NCBI GenBank assembly: GCA_963922455.1
Contig: CAWUIO010000071.1
Coordinates: 1-34,469 of the forward strand
Length of the DNA: 34,469 nucleotides
Reading direction: 5' to 3'
From: CAWUIO01 sp963922455
Lineage (GTDB): Bacteria; Bacteroidota; Bacteroidia; Cytophagales; Microscillaceae
Below the pieces are notes generated by a model. It was not told the origin of the DNA and did no database searches. It saw only the letters and a list, made by a program, of their open reading frames with translations. Position 1 is the first letter of the stretch; each line of letters begins with the position of its first letter. Positions 22,944 to 30,594 of this stretch are shown one piece after another. The position numbers were made by a program, and so were the translations under genes.

Positions 22944-23516
22944 ATGGTTTTCCTGAAATTTCCTTCTCTTACACGCATAGCCGGTGGGGTCTTGCTGGGT
23001 GCCTTACTTTTGAGTACATCCAGCTGTTTGGAGATTTTGGATGGCTTCTTGGCCAATAGTTTTTTCAATGTAGACGGGGAGCGCTTTCCCTTAGAAATGG
23101 GGTATGTACAAAATTTTGGGCTCAATCTACCGGCCCAGGACAGCTATGATTTTGATTTAACCCTAAGCAGTCAGGAGCTTTTTTTTGATGATGCTTTAGG
23201 CCGTTTTGTAGGAGAAGGCAATGCCTTGATATTGGATCTTAACTCACCCCAAGAAACCTTGCAAGAAGGTACCTACCCTTTTAAATCGGGGCCGAGGGCT
23301 CCTTTTGTTTTGAGCGATGCCCGGCTTTTTATACAAGGGAGTTTAAGTGAGGGGGTATTTGAAGAAGAATACGAAATCATTTCGGGCGAAGTGGAAGTGT
23401 TGGAAAGCAATGGCTCCATACGCCTCGAGTTTAGTTTTCAGATGCTCCGCTTGGGCAGTACTTCCAGCGTAGCCGTGTTTGGGTCCTTTGGGAACGTCTT
23501 GGTGGAGATAGATTGA
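22944..23516 (+). CDS. Predicted lipoprotein of unknown function
   Basis: A 190-residue exported protein. The N-terminus has Lys/Arg residues, a hydrophobic core (AGGVLLGALLLSTSSC) and a good lipobox with Cys28, so it is very probably lipid-anchored. The mature part alternates hydrophobic and polar residues in a way typical of beta-sandwich proteins (YDFDLTLSSQELFF, EEYEIISGEVEVLE, IRLEFSFQML). No family is recognised. It follows the DUF4132 gene by 40 bp in the same direction and may share its transcript, but no functional link is evident. No hairpin terminator was found between its stop and repeat copy 7. Confidence 0.8.
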   Translation: MVFLKFPSLTRIAGGVLLGALLLSTSSCLEILDGFLANSFFNVDGERFPLEMGYVQNFGLNLPAQDSYDFDLTLSSQELFFDDALGRFVGEGNALILDLNSPQETLQEGTYPFKSGPRAPFVLSDARLFIQGSLSEGVFEEEYEIISGEVEVLESNGSIRLEFSFQMLRLGSTSSVAVFGSFGNVLVEID

Positions 23517-23597
23517 TTTTCGTGGGGCTGTCCGAAAAGCTAGCAAACTTGGAAAGAGGAAAAGGGTATTTTGCTAAGCCTCCCGAGGAAAATTTTT

Positions 23598-23712
23598 GGG
23601 GCTTGCCCGCGCTAAAAAATTAGGGCTTCAAACGGGAGCATATCTGCCCGCGCGCAAACCAGCGAGGGTCTCAGCCTACTCCTTTTAATGAAGAGGCGCC
23701 CATCCTTAAGCC
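23598..23712 (+). repeat. GC-rich interspersed element, copy 7 (forward, degenerate)
   Basis: It starts GGGGCTTGCCCGCGC and keeps a GCGCGC stem partner and the CATCCTTAAGCC end, but the central GTCGGGCT...CTACTC segment is missing, leaving 115 bp. It is the most decayed copy and pairs with copy 8. Confidence 0.75.
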
Positions 23713-24002
23713 AGGTATTGCTTTAGATAGGGAGTTCTGAGATGCTAAGATTACTATATTGGCTTTTCGGGCGGTCTTAGCATCTGTCCCAAATCTCTCC
23801 TCTCACATCTCTGCTCTCTGATCTCAAACGTCCCGCCTCCCGGTTCTCGGCTCCCGGCTCCAAAAAATCTTTCAAATCACTGGGGTTTAAGCCTAGCGCC
23901 ACCCATAAGCGCGCATACCCAGTTCACGTAAACCAACGCCTCAAGGCTACTGTCCCAAATCTCTCCTCTCACATCTCTGCTCTCTGCTCTCTCCTCTCAC
24001 AA
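23713..24002. other. Pyrimidine-rich spacer between repeat copies 7 and 8
   Basis: No gene is seen. Two similar blocks (about 23788-23826 and 23951-24000) share CCCAAATCTCTCCTCTCACA and TCTGCTCTCT runs. Between them lies CCCGGTTCTCGGCTCCCGG-type sequence. The same vocabulary is found at 73-470 and, reversed, at 29500-29580. The remaining gap to the next gene (24133-24308) shows no gene. Confidence 0.65.
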
Positions 24003-24132
24003 GGCTGAGGGATAGAGCGGCCTGTCTGAGCTCGCCGCTGGTAGGTGCGTGGGCCAGCGAGTAGCGAAAGCCCGACCCCGGCGGCACTTATGTAGCTAGA
24101 TCTGTCTCGTGTCAATCGCCGGGGGCAGCCCC
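24003..24132 (-). repeat. GC-rich interspersed element, copy 8 (reverse)
   Basis: On the minus strand it reads GGGGCTGCCCCCGGCG, stem closure CGCCGGGG, TCGGGCTTTCGCTACTCGCT, and ends CTCTATCCCTCAGCC. Its inner end (CTCAGCCTTGT) is shared with copy 9, making these two the most alike within the window. Confidence 0.9.
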
Positions 24133-24308
24133 AGAAATTAGGCAAGGGAAATTGGAAAACTCTAAATCAATCTTTAATTTCCGGCATGCCTCCATGATAT
24201 TTGTTAACACTGTCATTTGTCTTACATTTCTCCTGCTAGGAATTATCAAGTTTTGTAGAAGTCTTTTTCATGTAAGCCACCTGGCAATCTTTCATTCTAA
24301 ACTACACA

Positions 24309-26267
24309 ATGAGTAAACCCGAAAAACAACTGGTTTGGCACAAGGTCTTGGCCAATCTGGATGAGCTCCCCGAAGGCCGCGTAATGTCGGTTACGGCTGG
24401 TCACAAAGGCATTTGTCTCACTCACTACGAGGGTAAATTTTGCGCCCTTGACAATAAATGTCCCCACCAAGGCGGCCCTCTCGGCGAAGGCTCTATTGAG
24501 AACGGACTCCTACGCTGCCCCTGGCACGGTTGGGATTATGACCCTTGCACGGGTAAAGCTCCCGGATTTGACGATGGGGTGGCTACCTATCCTACCGAAA
24601 AAAGAGAAGACGGGATTTATGTAGGCCTGGAAGCAGAACCCACCCCTCCGCGAACGGTCTCGGATGTGATGGCCGAAACGATGGTGGCTGGTGGTATTAC
24701 CCACGTGTTTGGTATGGTGGGGCACTCCAACTTAGGCTATGCCCAGGCGATGCGCCAATTGGAAAAAGCCGGTAAGTTGACCTATATCGGGATACGTCAC
24801 GAAGGGGCGGCATCCTTTGCGGCTTCGGCCTATGGAAAGTTGACGGGACGTCCTGCCGCCTGTTTTGCCATTGCCGGCCCCGGATCTACCAATATGTTTA
24901 CAGGGATGTGGGATGCCAAAAACGACCGGGCCCCTCTCTTGGTATTAAGCGGACAAGTAGCTACCCAGGTAGTAGGTACCGGAAACTTCCAAGAAGTAGA
25001 CTTAGTAGCTGCCTTCGAATCGGTAGCCCAATTCAATCACCGGGTTTTAAGCTCGAGCCGGCACGCCGAATTGATGGTTTTGGCCCTCAAACATGCCATC
25101 ATAAACCGAGAAGTGTCCCACCTGACCTTTCCCGATGAAGTGCAAGTGCAAGTAGTGCCCGAGGACAAAGCGGCCAAAACCTTGGACCACCGGATTGCCT
25201 CTCAGAAAATTATCCCGCCTATGGCCGAAATGGATCAGGCCTTAGCCATGATCAAGCAAGCCAAGCGGCCGATCATCATTATGGGCCACGGGGCCCGGTT
25301 TCATAAGGAAAAAATTATACAATTGGCCGAGCGCTTGAACGCTCCTGTGATGACTACTTTTAAAGGAAAAGGCTTAATATCCGATCATCACCCCTTGGGA
25401 GCCGGAGTCTTGGGACGGAGCGGAACGCCCATAGCCAGTTGGTTTATGAACGAAGCGGATTTACTCTGCGTATTGGGGGCTTCCTTCTCCAATCACACCG
25501 GGATAACCCCGAAGATTCCTACCATCCAGGTAGATTATGACCGGATGACCTTAGCTAAGTTTCATAGCGTAGATTTACCTCTATGGGGCGAAATTAGTGC
25601 GACGATTGAGCTTTTCTTGGATAAACTAGACGGGGAAAGTTTGGCGGCCATCGATCAAAAAGCAGAAGTAGCCAAACGCTGGGCCTTGTGGCGAGAGGAA
25701 AAAGCCCGTCGTCTGGAAGATGATCACGGCCAGGGGCTGAGTTCTATTTCGGTCTTTGATGCCATCAATCAACTGGTGGATGAGGATGCAATTATCACTG
25801 TAGATGTAGGGAACAATGCCTACTCTTTGGGAAGATATATCGAGTGTAAGTCCCAAGAATTTATTATGTCGGGGTACTTGGGTTCTATCGGTTTTGCCTT
25901 CCCGGCAGCGATGGGCGCTTGGGCGGCCGTAGGCGATACCCGTCAGGTAGTAGCTGTTGCGGGCGATGGGGGCTTTGGGCAGTACTTGGCCGAATTGACT
26001 ACCTCGGTCAAATACGGGATGAATATCAAGCTAATCCTGATCAACAATTCCGAACTGGGGAAAATCTCTAAAGAACAGCGGGCCGGGGAGTTTGACGTGT
26101 GGCAAACCTCCTTGCATAATCCCAATTTTGCCGATTTTGCTACAAGCTGTGGAGCCTTGGGAATCCGGGTAAGTGAGCGATCCCAATTACTAGAAAGCAT
26201 GAAACAAGTGTTGAGCAATCCGGGAACGGCCATGCTGGAAGTGATGGGCGATGTAGCCTTGATATAA
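24309..26267 (+). CDS. Rieske [2Fe-2S] domain fused to a TPP-dependent (acetolactate synthase/pyruvate oxidase-like) enzyme
   Basis: A 652-residue fusion. Residues 1-112 form a Rieske domain with cluster ligands C51-x-H53 and C70-x2-H73 (CPHQGGPLGEG and RCPWHGWDY). Residues about 117-650 are a complete thiamin diphosphate enzyme: an N-terminal pyrimidine-binding domain with the catalytic-Glu region (IRHEGAASFAASAYGKLTG), a central domain (IIMGHGARFHK), and a C-terminal cofactor domain with GDGGFGQYL followed by NN (positions about 551-580). Relatives decarboxylate 2-keto acids or oxidise pyruvate in the cytoplasm. An attached Rieske cluster would allow one-electron transfer from the reaction intermediate, but the substrate is not known. 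No signal peptide. It is followed after 40 bp by a second Rieske fusion gene, so the two probably form one transcript and pathway. Confidence 0.9.
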   Translation: MSKPEKQLVWHKVLANLDELPEGRVMSVTAGHKGICLTHYEGKFCALDNKCPHQGGPLGEGSIENGLLRCPWHGWDYDPCTGKAPGFDDGVATYPTEKREDGIYVGLEAEPTPPRTVSDVMAETMVAGGITHVFGMVGHSNLGYAQAMRQLEKAGKLTYIGIRHEGAASFAASAYGKLTGRPAACFAIAGPGSTNMFTGMWDAKNDRAPLLVLSGQVATQVVGTGNFQEVDLVAAFESVAQFNHRVLSSSRHAELMVLALKHAIINREVSHLTFPDEVQVQVVPEDKAAKTLDHRIASQKIIPPMAEMDQALAMIKQAKRPIIIMGHGARFHKEKIIQLAERLNAPVMTTFKGKGLISDHHPLGAGVLGRSGTPIASWFMNEADLLCVLGASFSNHTGITPKIPTIQVDYDRMTLAKFHSVDLPLWGEISATIELFLDKLDGESLAAIDQKAEVAKRWALWREEKARRLEDDHGQGLSSISVFDAINQLVDEDAIITVDVGNNAYSLGRYIECKSQEFIMSGYLGSIGFAFPAAMGAWAAVGDTRQVVAVAGDGGFGQYLAELTTSVKYGMNIKLILINNSELGKISKEQRAGEFDVWQTSLHNPNFADFATSCGALGIRVSERSQLLESMKQVLSNPGTAMLEVMGDVALI

Positions 26268-26307
26268 TGAGCCTGAACTAATCCATAAAACTTACAAAAT
26301 AAAACCT

Positions 26308-27972
26308 ATGAGTTATCTCGATTCTAAATACCATAAATCCCTGGCTGAGCTGCGCAAACCGGTAGAAATAGCAACCGTAGCGGATATGCCAGATAAACAA
26401 CCTCAAGCCGCCAAAGTCTTAAATACCGATCTTGTTCTGGTAAAGTACGGAAAAGAAGTATCTGTTTTGTACGGGCGGTGCTTGCACCGGGGGGCACTAC
26501 TAAGCGATGGACATATCGATGGCGAAAACCTAATTTGTGGGGTACACAACTGGGACTACCGCTACGATTCTGGAGTGAGTGAATACGCCCCCGATGAGCG
26601 TCTTTACAAGTTTATGACGGCCTTGGAAGAAGGCAAAGTTTATGTAGACGAAGAAGAAATAGAATACTTTGAAGATCAAGTAACCCCATCCCCCTTCAAG
26701 TCGAATGAGTATCTGGGAGATTATATAGATACGCATCCGGAAAGTACGGAGCCCTACACCCGCTATATTACCCACTTGGCCAAAAATGGATTGACCCAGT
26801 ACGGCCATCACGGAGCAACCGAGGCTATGGGCGTAGACCGAAATACCTTGCCGAAGTGGGAGGATATCCTCTTTTTGCCGGCCCAGTTGGCCCAAAAACC
26901 CTTGCTAGACGAACACCGCGTGCATTTGAAGGTCACCATTGGCCCCAAAGCCCAAAAGCCTTTATCATTGGATATGCCCGTGTTTGTATCCGATATGTCT
27001 TATGGGGCCCTATCGCGAGAGGCCAAAATTGCCCTCGCCAAAGGAGCCGAAATGTCGGGAACCGGGATTTGCTCCGGAGAAGGAGGGATGCTGCCCGAAG
27101 AACAGGAAAATAACTCCCGGTATTTTTATGAGTTGGCATCGGCCAAGTTTGGTTTTACTTGGGACAAGCTCAAAAAAGTCCAAGCGTTTCACTTTAAAGC
27201 CGGTCAAGGGGCCAAAACCGGTACGGGAGGGCACCTACCAGGCCATAAAGTGGTGGGGGAAATTGCCCAAGTCCGGGGTTTGGAAGAAGGAATGGCAGCC
27301 ATCAGCCCGGCCACCTTCACAGATTTGAAAAGCGTAGAGGACTTCAAAAACTTTGCCGAGGAAGTACGCAAAATAAGTGGCGGCATTCCTATTGGCTTTA
27401 AAATGTCGGCCAATCGTCTGGAAGAAGATATCCAATTTGCCTTGGATGTGGGAGTAGACTACATCATTCTCGACGGTCGGGGAGGTGGGACCGGAGCTGC
27501 TCCCATCATTTTACGGAATCACATTTCCATCCCCACGATCCCGGCCTTGGCCCGGGCCCGCAAGTATTTAGACAGTAAAAATGCCGAGGGGGTCAGTCTG
27601 ATTGTCACTGGCGGACTGCGGGTGCCTTCCGATTTTATCAAGGCCTTAGCCCTAGGGGCCGATGCCATTGCGGTATCCAACTCGGCCATGCAAGCCATCG
27701 GTTGTCTCGGGATGCGGGCTTGTCATACCGATAATTGCCCAGTGGGCATTGCCAGTCAGAAGGAAAACCTAAGAGCTCGTTTGAAGGTTGAGCAGTCGGC
27801 CCGTCAGCTTCACAATTTCTTTGAGGCAAGTAAAGAACTGATGGCCGTGGCCTTACGCTCAATGGGCTATGAAGATGTCAATCAATTAAGTCAAAAAGAC
27901 ATCACCACGTTTGATTATGACATGTACCGCCTTACGGGGATACAGTACGCGGGGGCAAATCCGGGTTTATAA
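26308..27972 (+). CDS. Rieske domain fused to a glutamate-synthase-like FMN/[3Fe-4S] domain
   Basis: A 554-residue fusion. Residues 1-115 form a Rieske-type domain with C58-x-H60 and C77-x2-H80 (CLHRGALLSDG and CGVHNWDY). Residues about 150-530 match the central and FMN-binding part of glutamate synthase large subunit: GTGICSGEGGMLPEEQ, FHFKAGQGAKTGTGG, ILDGRGGGTGAAP, and VTGGLRVPSDFIKALALGAD for flavin phosphate binding. The GltB-type iron-sulfur cysteines are kept as Cys466, Cys472 and Cys477 (C-x5-C-x4-C). The glutaminase domain and the C-terminal beta-helix of true GltB are absent, so it is not an ordinary GOGAT. The enzyme is cytoplasmic. The next gene upstream, 40 bp away, carries another Rieske domain. 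Substrate unknown; an ammonia- or amine-related oxidoreductase is possible. Confidence 0.9.
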   Translation: MSYLDSKYHKSLAELRKPVEIATVADMPDKQPQAAKVLNTDLVLVKYGKEVSVLYGRCLHRGALLSDGHIDGENLICGVHNWDYRYDSGVSEYAPDERLYKFMTALEEGKVYVDEEEIEYFEDQVTPSPFKSNEYLGDYIDTHPESTEPYTRYITHLAKNGLTQYGHHGATEAMGVDRNTLPKWEDILFLPAQLAQKPLLDEHRVHLKVTIGPKAQKPLSLDMPVFVSDMSYGALSREAKIALAKGAEMSGTGICSGEGGMLPEEQENNSRYFYELASAKFGFTWDKLKKVQAFHFKAGQGAKTGTGGHLPGHKVVGEIAQVRGLEEGMAAISPATFTDLKSVEDFKNFAEEVRKISGGIPIGFKMSANRLEEDIQFALDVGVDYIILDGRGGGTGAAPIILRNHISIPTIPALARARKYLDSKNAEGVSLIVTGGLRVPSDFIKALALGADAIAVSNSAMQAIGCLGMRACHTDNCPVGIASQKENLRARLKVEQSARQLHNFFEASKELMAVALRSMGYEDVNQLSQKDITTFDYDMYRLTGIQYAGANPGL

Positions 27973-27985
27973 GCTGTTATTTAAG

Positions 27986-28068
27986 GCCCAAAGGGAGATT
28001 TTAAGGTTTATTAGTGCTTTTGTCGGGCAGGCTACATGGCAACTTTAGCTTAAGTCTTTCCTTTGGGC
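27986..28068. repeat. Short inverted repeat between the fusion gene and the antiporter gene
   Basis: GCCCAAAGG at 27986-27994 and CCTTTGGGC at 28060-28068 are exactly complementary, and neighbouring bases (TTTAAG...TATTAAA) extend the match imperfectly. With a 65-base loop and no T-run directly after it, it is a weak terminator candidate or a transcript fold ahead of the antiporter gene. Confidence 0.4.
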
Positions 28069-28092
28069 TATTAAATTAATCTAGAAAAACAA

Positions 28093-29352
28093 ATGGATCT
28101 CTTTCATTCCTTTACGATCTTGATCGTCTTGACGGCTTTTTTTAGCTACTTCAATTACCGCTTTTTGAAGTTGCCGGCTACGATTGGCATCATGCTCATT
28201 GCGATGTTGGCTTCCTTATCGGTCGTGATTATTGGGGTCTTGGTTCCCAGTTTTTTTGAGTCGGCCCGGGAGGCCGTTGCCGAGGTAGACTTCTCTAATA
28301 TTTTGCTGGAAGTCATGCTGAGTTTCCTCCTATTTGCTGGGGCCTTTCATACAGATACCCAGACTTTGTTTAAAGAAAAAGGGATCGTTTTGGTCTACGC
28401 CACCTTGGGCGTGCTTATCTCCACATTTTTGGTAGGGGGCATGATCTATGGGGTTTGTAATCTCTTAGGTCTTCCCATTAGCTTTATCCATTGTTTGCTG
28501 TTTGGAGCCCTGATCTCCCCAACCGATCCCATTGCCGTTTTGGCCATTTTAAAAGAAGCCAAGGTTCCCAAAAAGATCGAGATAGACATTGCGGGCGAGT
28601 CCCTTTTAAATGATGGGGTGGCCGTGGTGGTCTTTTTGAGCATCTTTGAGATTGCCGAGATGGGCCTGGCCAATGTAGGAGCTACCGAAATTTTTAATCT
28701 TTTTCTAGAAGAAGCCGTGGGCGGCGTAGTATTCGGCGTGATTATCGGCTATATCGGTTACTGGTTTCTCAAAACCATCGATGAAGATGTGGTAGATGTG
28801 ATGATCACCCTGGCGCTTGTTATGGGTGGGTATTCCCTGGCCTCGATTTTACACGTGTCGGGTCCTTTGGCCGTCGTAATTGCCGGTTTGATGATTGGGG
28901 CCTTACGCGAAAACAGCCAATTCGTAGTGGCCCGTCCGCAGGTAGACCACTTTTGGGAGATGATTGATGAGATCCTCAATGCCGTTCTCTTTTTATTAAT
29001 TGGCTTGGTATTATTGACGATTACGTGGGTGCCTAGTTATATCCTGGCCGGTTTGGTGGCTGTTCCCATTGTTCTACTAGCCCGCTTGCTGTCAGTCTTG
29101 ATTCCCTTACCGCTCACCAAGCTGCGATGCGGGGAAACGTGGAAAAGCACGGTAACTTTGCTTACCTGGGGAGGCCTGCGGGGGGGGATTTCTGTGGCCC
29201 TGGCCCTTACTTTGACCCCCGAAATGCCCCGAGACCTCATCGTGACCATGACCTATGTGGTAGTGGTATTTTCTATCACGGTACAAGGACTTAGCATTGG
29301 TAATCTGGTCAAACGATTGCCAATCAGTCAGCAAAATACCCAGTCTGCCTAA
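28093..29352 (+). CDS. CPA1-family Na+/H+ antiporter (NhaP type)
   Basis: A 419-residue inner-membrane protein with about twelve hydrophobic segments. It exchanges sodium for protons. Family signatures are LLFAGAFHTD in the early helices, FGALISPTDPIAVLAILKEA near 137-156, and GESLLNDGVAVVVFL near 169-183, the ion-binding helix with its Asn-Asp pair. TWGGLRGGISVALAL near 357-371 is the conserved late motif. There is no long cytoplasmic C-terminal domain, so it is of the short NhaP type. It is separated from the Rieske fusion genes by 120 bp containing an inverted repeat. Repeat copy 9 begins 21 bp after its stop. A housekeeping pH/sodium role is likely; a link with the redox genes is only positional. 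Confidence 0.93.
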   Translation: MDLFHSFTILIVLTAFFSYFNYRFLKLPATIGIMLIAMLASLSVVIIGVLVPSFFESAREAVAEVDFSNILLEVMLSFLLFAGAFHTDTQTLFKEKGIVLVYATLGVLISTFLVGGMIYGVCNLLGLPISFIHCLLFGALISPTDPIAVLAILKEAKVPKKIEIDIAGESLLNDGVAVVVFLSIFEIAEMGLANVGATEIFNLFLEEAVGGVVFGVIIGYIGYWFLKTIDEDVVDVMITLALVMGGYSLASILHVSGPLAVVIAGLMIGALRENSQFVVARPQVDHFWEMIDEILNAVLFLLIGLVLLTITWVPSYILAGLVAVPIVLLARLLSVLIPLPLTKLRCGETWKSTVTLLTWGGLRGGISVALALTLTPEMPRDLIVTMTYVVVVFSITVQGLSIGNLVKRLPISQQNTQSA

Positions 29353-29373
29353 GGAACAGGCTAGGGGCTGCCC

Positions 29374-29495
29374 CGCGCCTTGGAAGATCCGATTTGACTG
29401 AGGCATATTGTGCCCTGCGCGGGTCGGGCTTTCGCTACTCGCTGGCCCACGCACGGCCCACAGCGAGCTCAAACAGGCCGCTCTATCCCTCAGCC
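29374..29495 (+). repeat. GC-rich interspersed element, copy 9 (forward)
   Basis: It begins GGGGCTGCCCCGCGCC and closes with GCGCGGGTCGGGCTTTCGCT. Its second stem CTCGCTG/CAGCGAG is a base-pair-conserving variant of the CTCGCCG/CGGCGGG stem of copies 3 and 6. It ends CTCTATCCCTCAGCC. No reverse partner was found to its right within the window. Confidence 0.9.
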
Positions 29496-29594
29496 TTGTA
29501 AGAGGAAAGAGCAAAGAAGTGAGAGGAGATACAGGGAAAAGCAATCGAGAACCGGGAGGTGGGACGTTTGAGAGGAATCAGCTTAGAAGGGCTC

Positions 29595-29616
29595 TTGTCA
29601 TTCCAAACGAAAGGAT
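29595..29616 (+). repeat. Short TTGTCAT-type repeat, member 1
   Basis: TTGTCATTCC-AAACGA-AAGGAT. It resembles the members at 29654 and 31655: a TTGTCAT start, a pyrimidine pair, then an AGG/GGGA-type end. Confidence 0.4.
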
Positions 29617-29653
29617 AGCTAAGGCCATTACGTCAAGAAATGACAAAAAATCC

Positions 29654-29682
29654 TTGTCATCTCCACCCTAGGGAGAGATCTT
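29654..29682 (+). repeat. Short TTGTCAT-type repeat, member 2
   Basis: Starts TTGTCATCTCC and ends GGGAGAGATCTT, forming an imperfect palindrome (TCTCC with GGGAGA). Related to the member at 31655-31682. Confidence 0.45.
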
Positions 29683-29812
29683 AGGCCTTATGGGATAAGG
29701 TGTATATTTTAAAACTAGTTCTTGGTAATGCAATCTTAGGGTCGCTCAACCAGGAGAATATGAGAATTTTCAAAGTTGGGCATTAGCCAATGGAAGCCTT
29801 CGTCTCAATTCT

Positions 29813-29833
29813 ACAATTAAAAAACTTAATTGT
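29813..29833. promoter_or_regulatory. AT-rich palindrome upstream of the redox membrane cluster
   Basis: ACAATTAA and TTAATTGT form a perfect 8-bp dyad around a five-base centre, 88 bp upstream of the first gene of the cluster. There is no T-run on either side, so it is more like a protein-binding site than a terminator. A TAnnTTTG promoter box was not found between it and the ATG. Confidence 0.35.
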
Positions 29834-29921
29834 CCCGGCTCCCGGTTCAAGAAATACAAACAAAAACCTTGGTTCCCCTCGCAGGGTTCCTGGTTCAAAA
29901 AATTAAACCATTCATCTACCA

Positions 29922-30140
29922 ATGAAAATACTAATCACCATCCTGCTAAGCATTGCGGGTATTTACACTGCCATCGGTTTGGTATTTGCCCTCTTTTTTG
30001 TGACCCGGGGCGTCCAAGCCATAGACGAAGATGCCCAGGGCATGTCCTGGGTACTGCGCTTGATGCTGTATCCGGCCAGTGTTGTGCTATGGATTTTCCT
30101 TTTGCCCAAATGGTTAAACGCTAAAAAATCGGCCTCATGA
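29922..30140 (+). CDS. Small two-helix membrane protein
   Basis: A 72-residue product with a first hydrophobic helix at about 3-27 and a second at about 43-63, ending in a lysine-containing tail (PKWLNAKKSAS). The family is not recognised. Its stop overlaps the start of the next gene by 4 bases (ATGA), so translation is coupled and the gene is real despite its size. It is likely a small subunit or assembly factor of the membrane redox proteins encoded downstream. Confidence 0.75.
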   Translation: MKILITILLSIAGIYTAIGLVFALFFVTRGVQAIDEDAQGMSWVLRLMLYPASVVLWIFLLPKWLNAKKSAS

Positions 30141-30586
30141 TTACCAGTCTTCGCAAGCGCCACCGCCTGATTTGGACCCTTTGGGTTGTGCTACTCCCCA
30201 TGGGGATGATTGCCGCCGTAATGGTCGTACGAGAGTATCCCAGTCAAGAGTTGACCATGCATAAGATCCCTGAGGCATACCCGGAAGTGCTCAAAGCCGT
30301 AGATCATCCCTTGGGTAAAGTCAACCTTCGGAAAGATGCGGGAGGTGCCTATCAATTGGAATTATTCCTCAAAGAACCTATTTCTTCCCCCGCCCCCATG
30401 CTCTATTTGAATATGAACGGCCAGGAAGAAATCAGTGGCAATGTTCTCGTAGGCAATATCTTGGGTACAGGTCTCTACCGTTTCTCAGTAAGCAAAGAAG
30501 TAGAGCAAGCCCAGGGAGTCTTCTTTCACAGCAAAATTGCGGGACGTGTCGTCAAAAGCATCCCCTTCACCGATAAACCAAACTAA
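30137..30586 (+). CDS. Single-span membrane-anchored protein of unknown function
   Basis: A 149-residue protein with a basic cytoplasmic start (MITSLRKRHR), one transmembrane helix at about 13-31, and a periplasmic domain of about 115 residues rich in beta-strand pattern (YQLELFLKEPI, YRFSVSKEVE). No cysteines or heme motif are seen. The layout resembles accessory proteins with an Ig-like exported domain. It overlaps the preceding gene by 4 bases and is 8 bp from the Rieske-membrane gene, so it belongs to the same operon. Confidence 0.75.
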   Translation: MITSLRKRHRLIWTLWVVLLPMGMIAAVMVVREYPSQELTMHKIPEAYPEVLKAVDHPLGKVNLRKDAGGAYQLELFLKEPISSPAPMLYLNMNGQEEISGNVLVGNILGTGLYRFSVSKEVEQAQGVFFHSKIAGRVVKSIPFTDKPN

Positions 30587-30594
30587 TCTAGCAA

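Larger units (their letters stand above)
29496..29812. other. Gene-free stretch with purine-rich tract and short repeats
   Basis: After copy 9 a purine-rich run (AAGAGGAAAGAGCAAAGAAG, then GAGAACCGGGAGGTGGGACG) is the reverse of the pyrimidine-rich blocks near 23820-24000. Two members of the TTGTCAT-type short repeat follow at 29595 and 29654. No gene is supported. Confidence 0.55.

Noticed and set aside
24309..27972. Reading the two Rieske-fusion genes as acetolactate synthase (ilvB) and glutamate synthase (gltB)
   Set aside because: Both carry an extra Rieske domain, the second lacks the glutaminase domain, and no ilv or gltD partner gene is adjacent.
29107..29544. Minus-strand frame of 145 codons over the end of the antiporter gene and repeat copy 9
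   Set aside because: It is antisense to a well-supported gene and then enters the repeat element.
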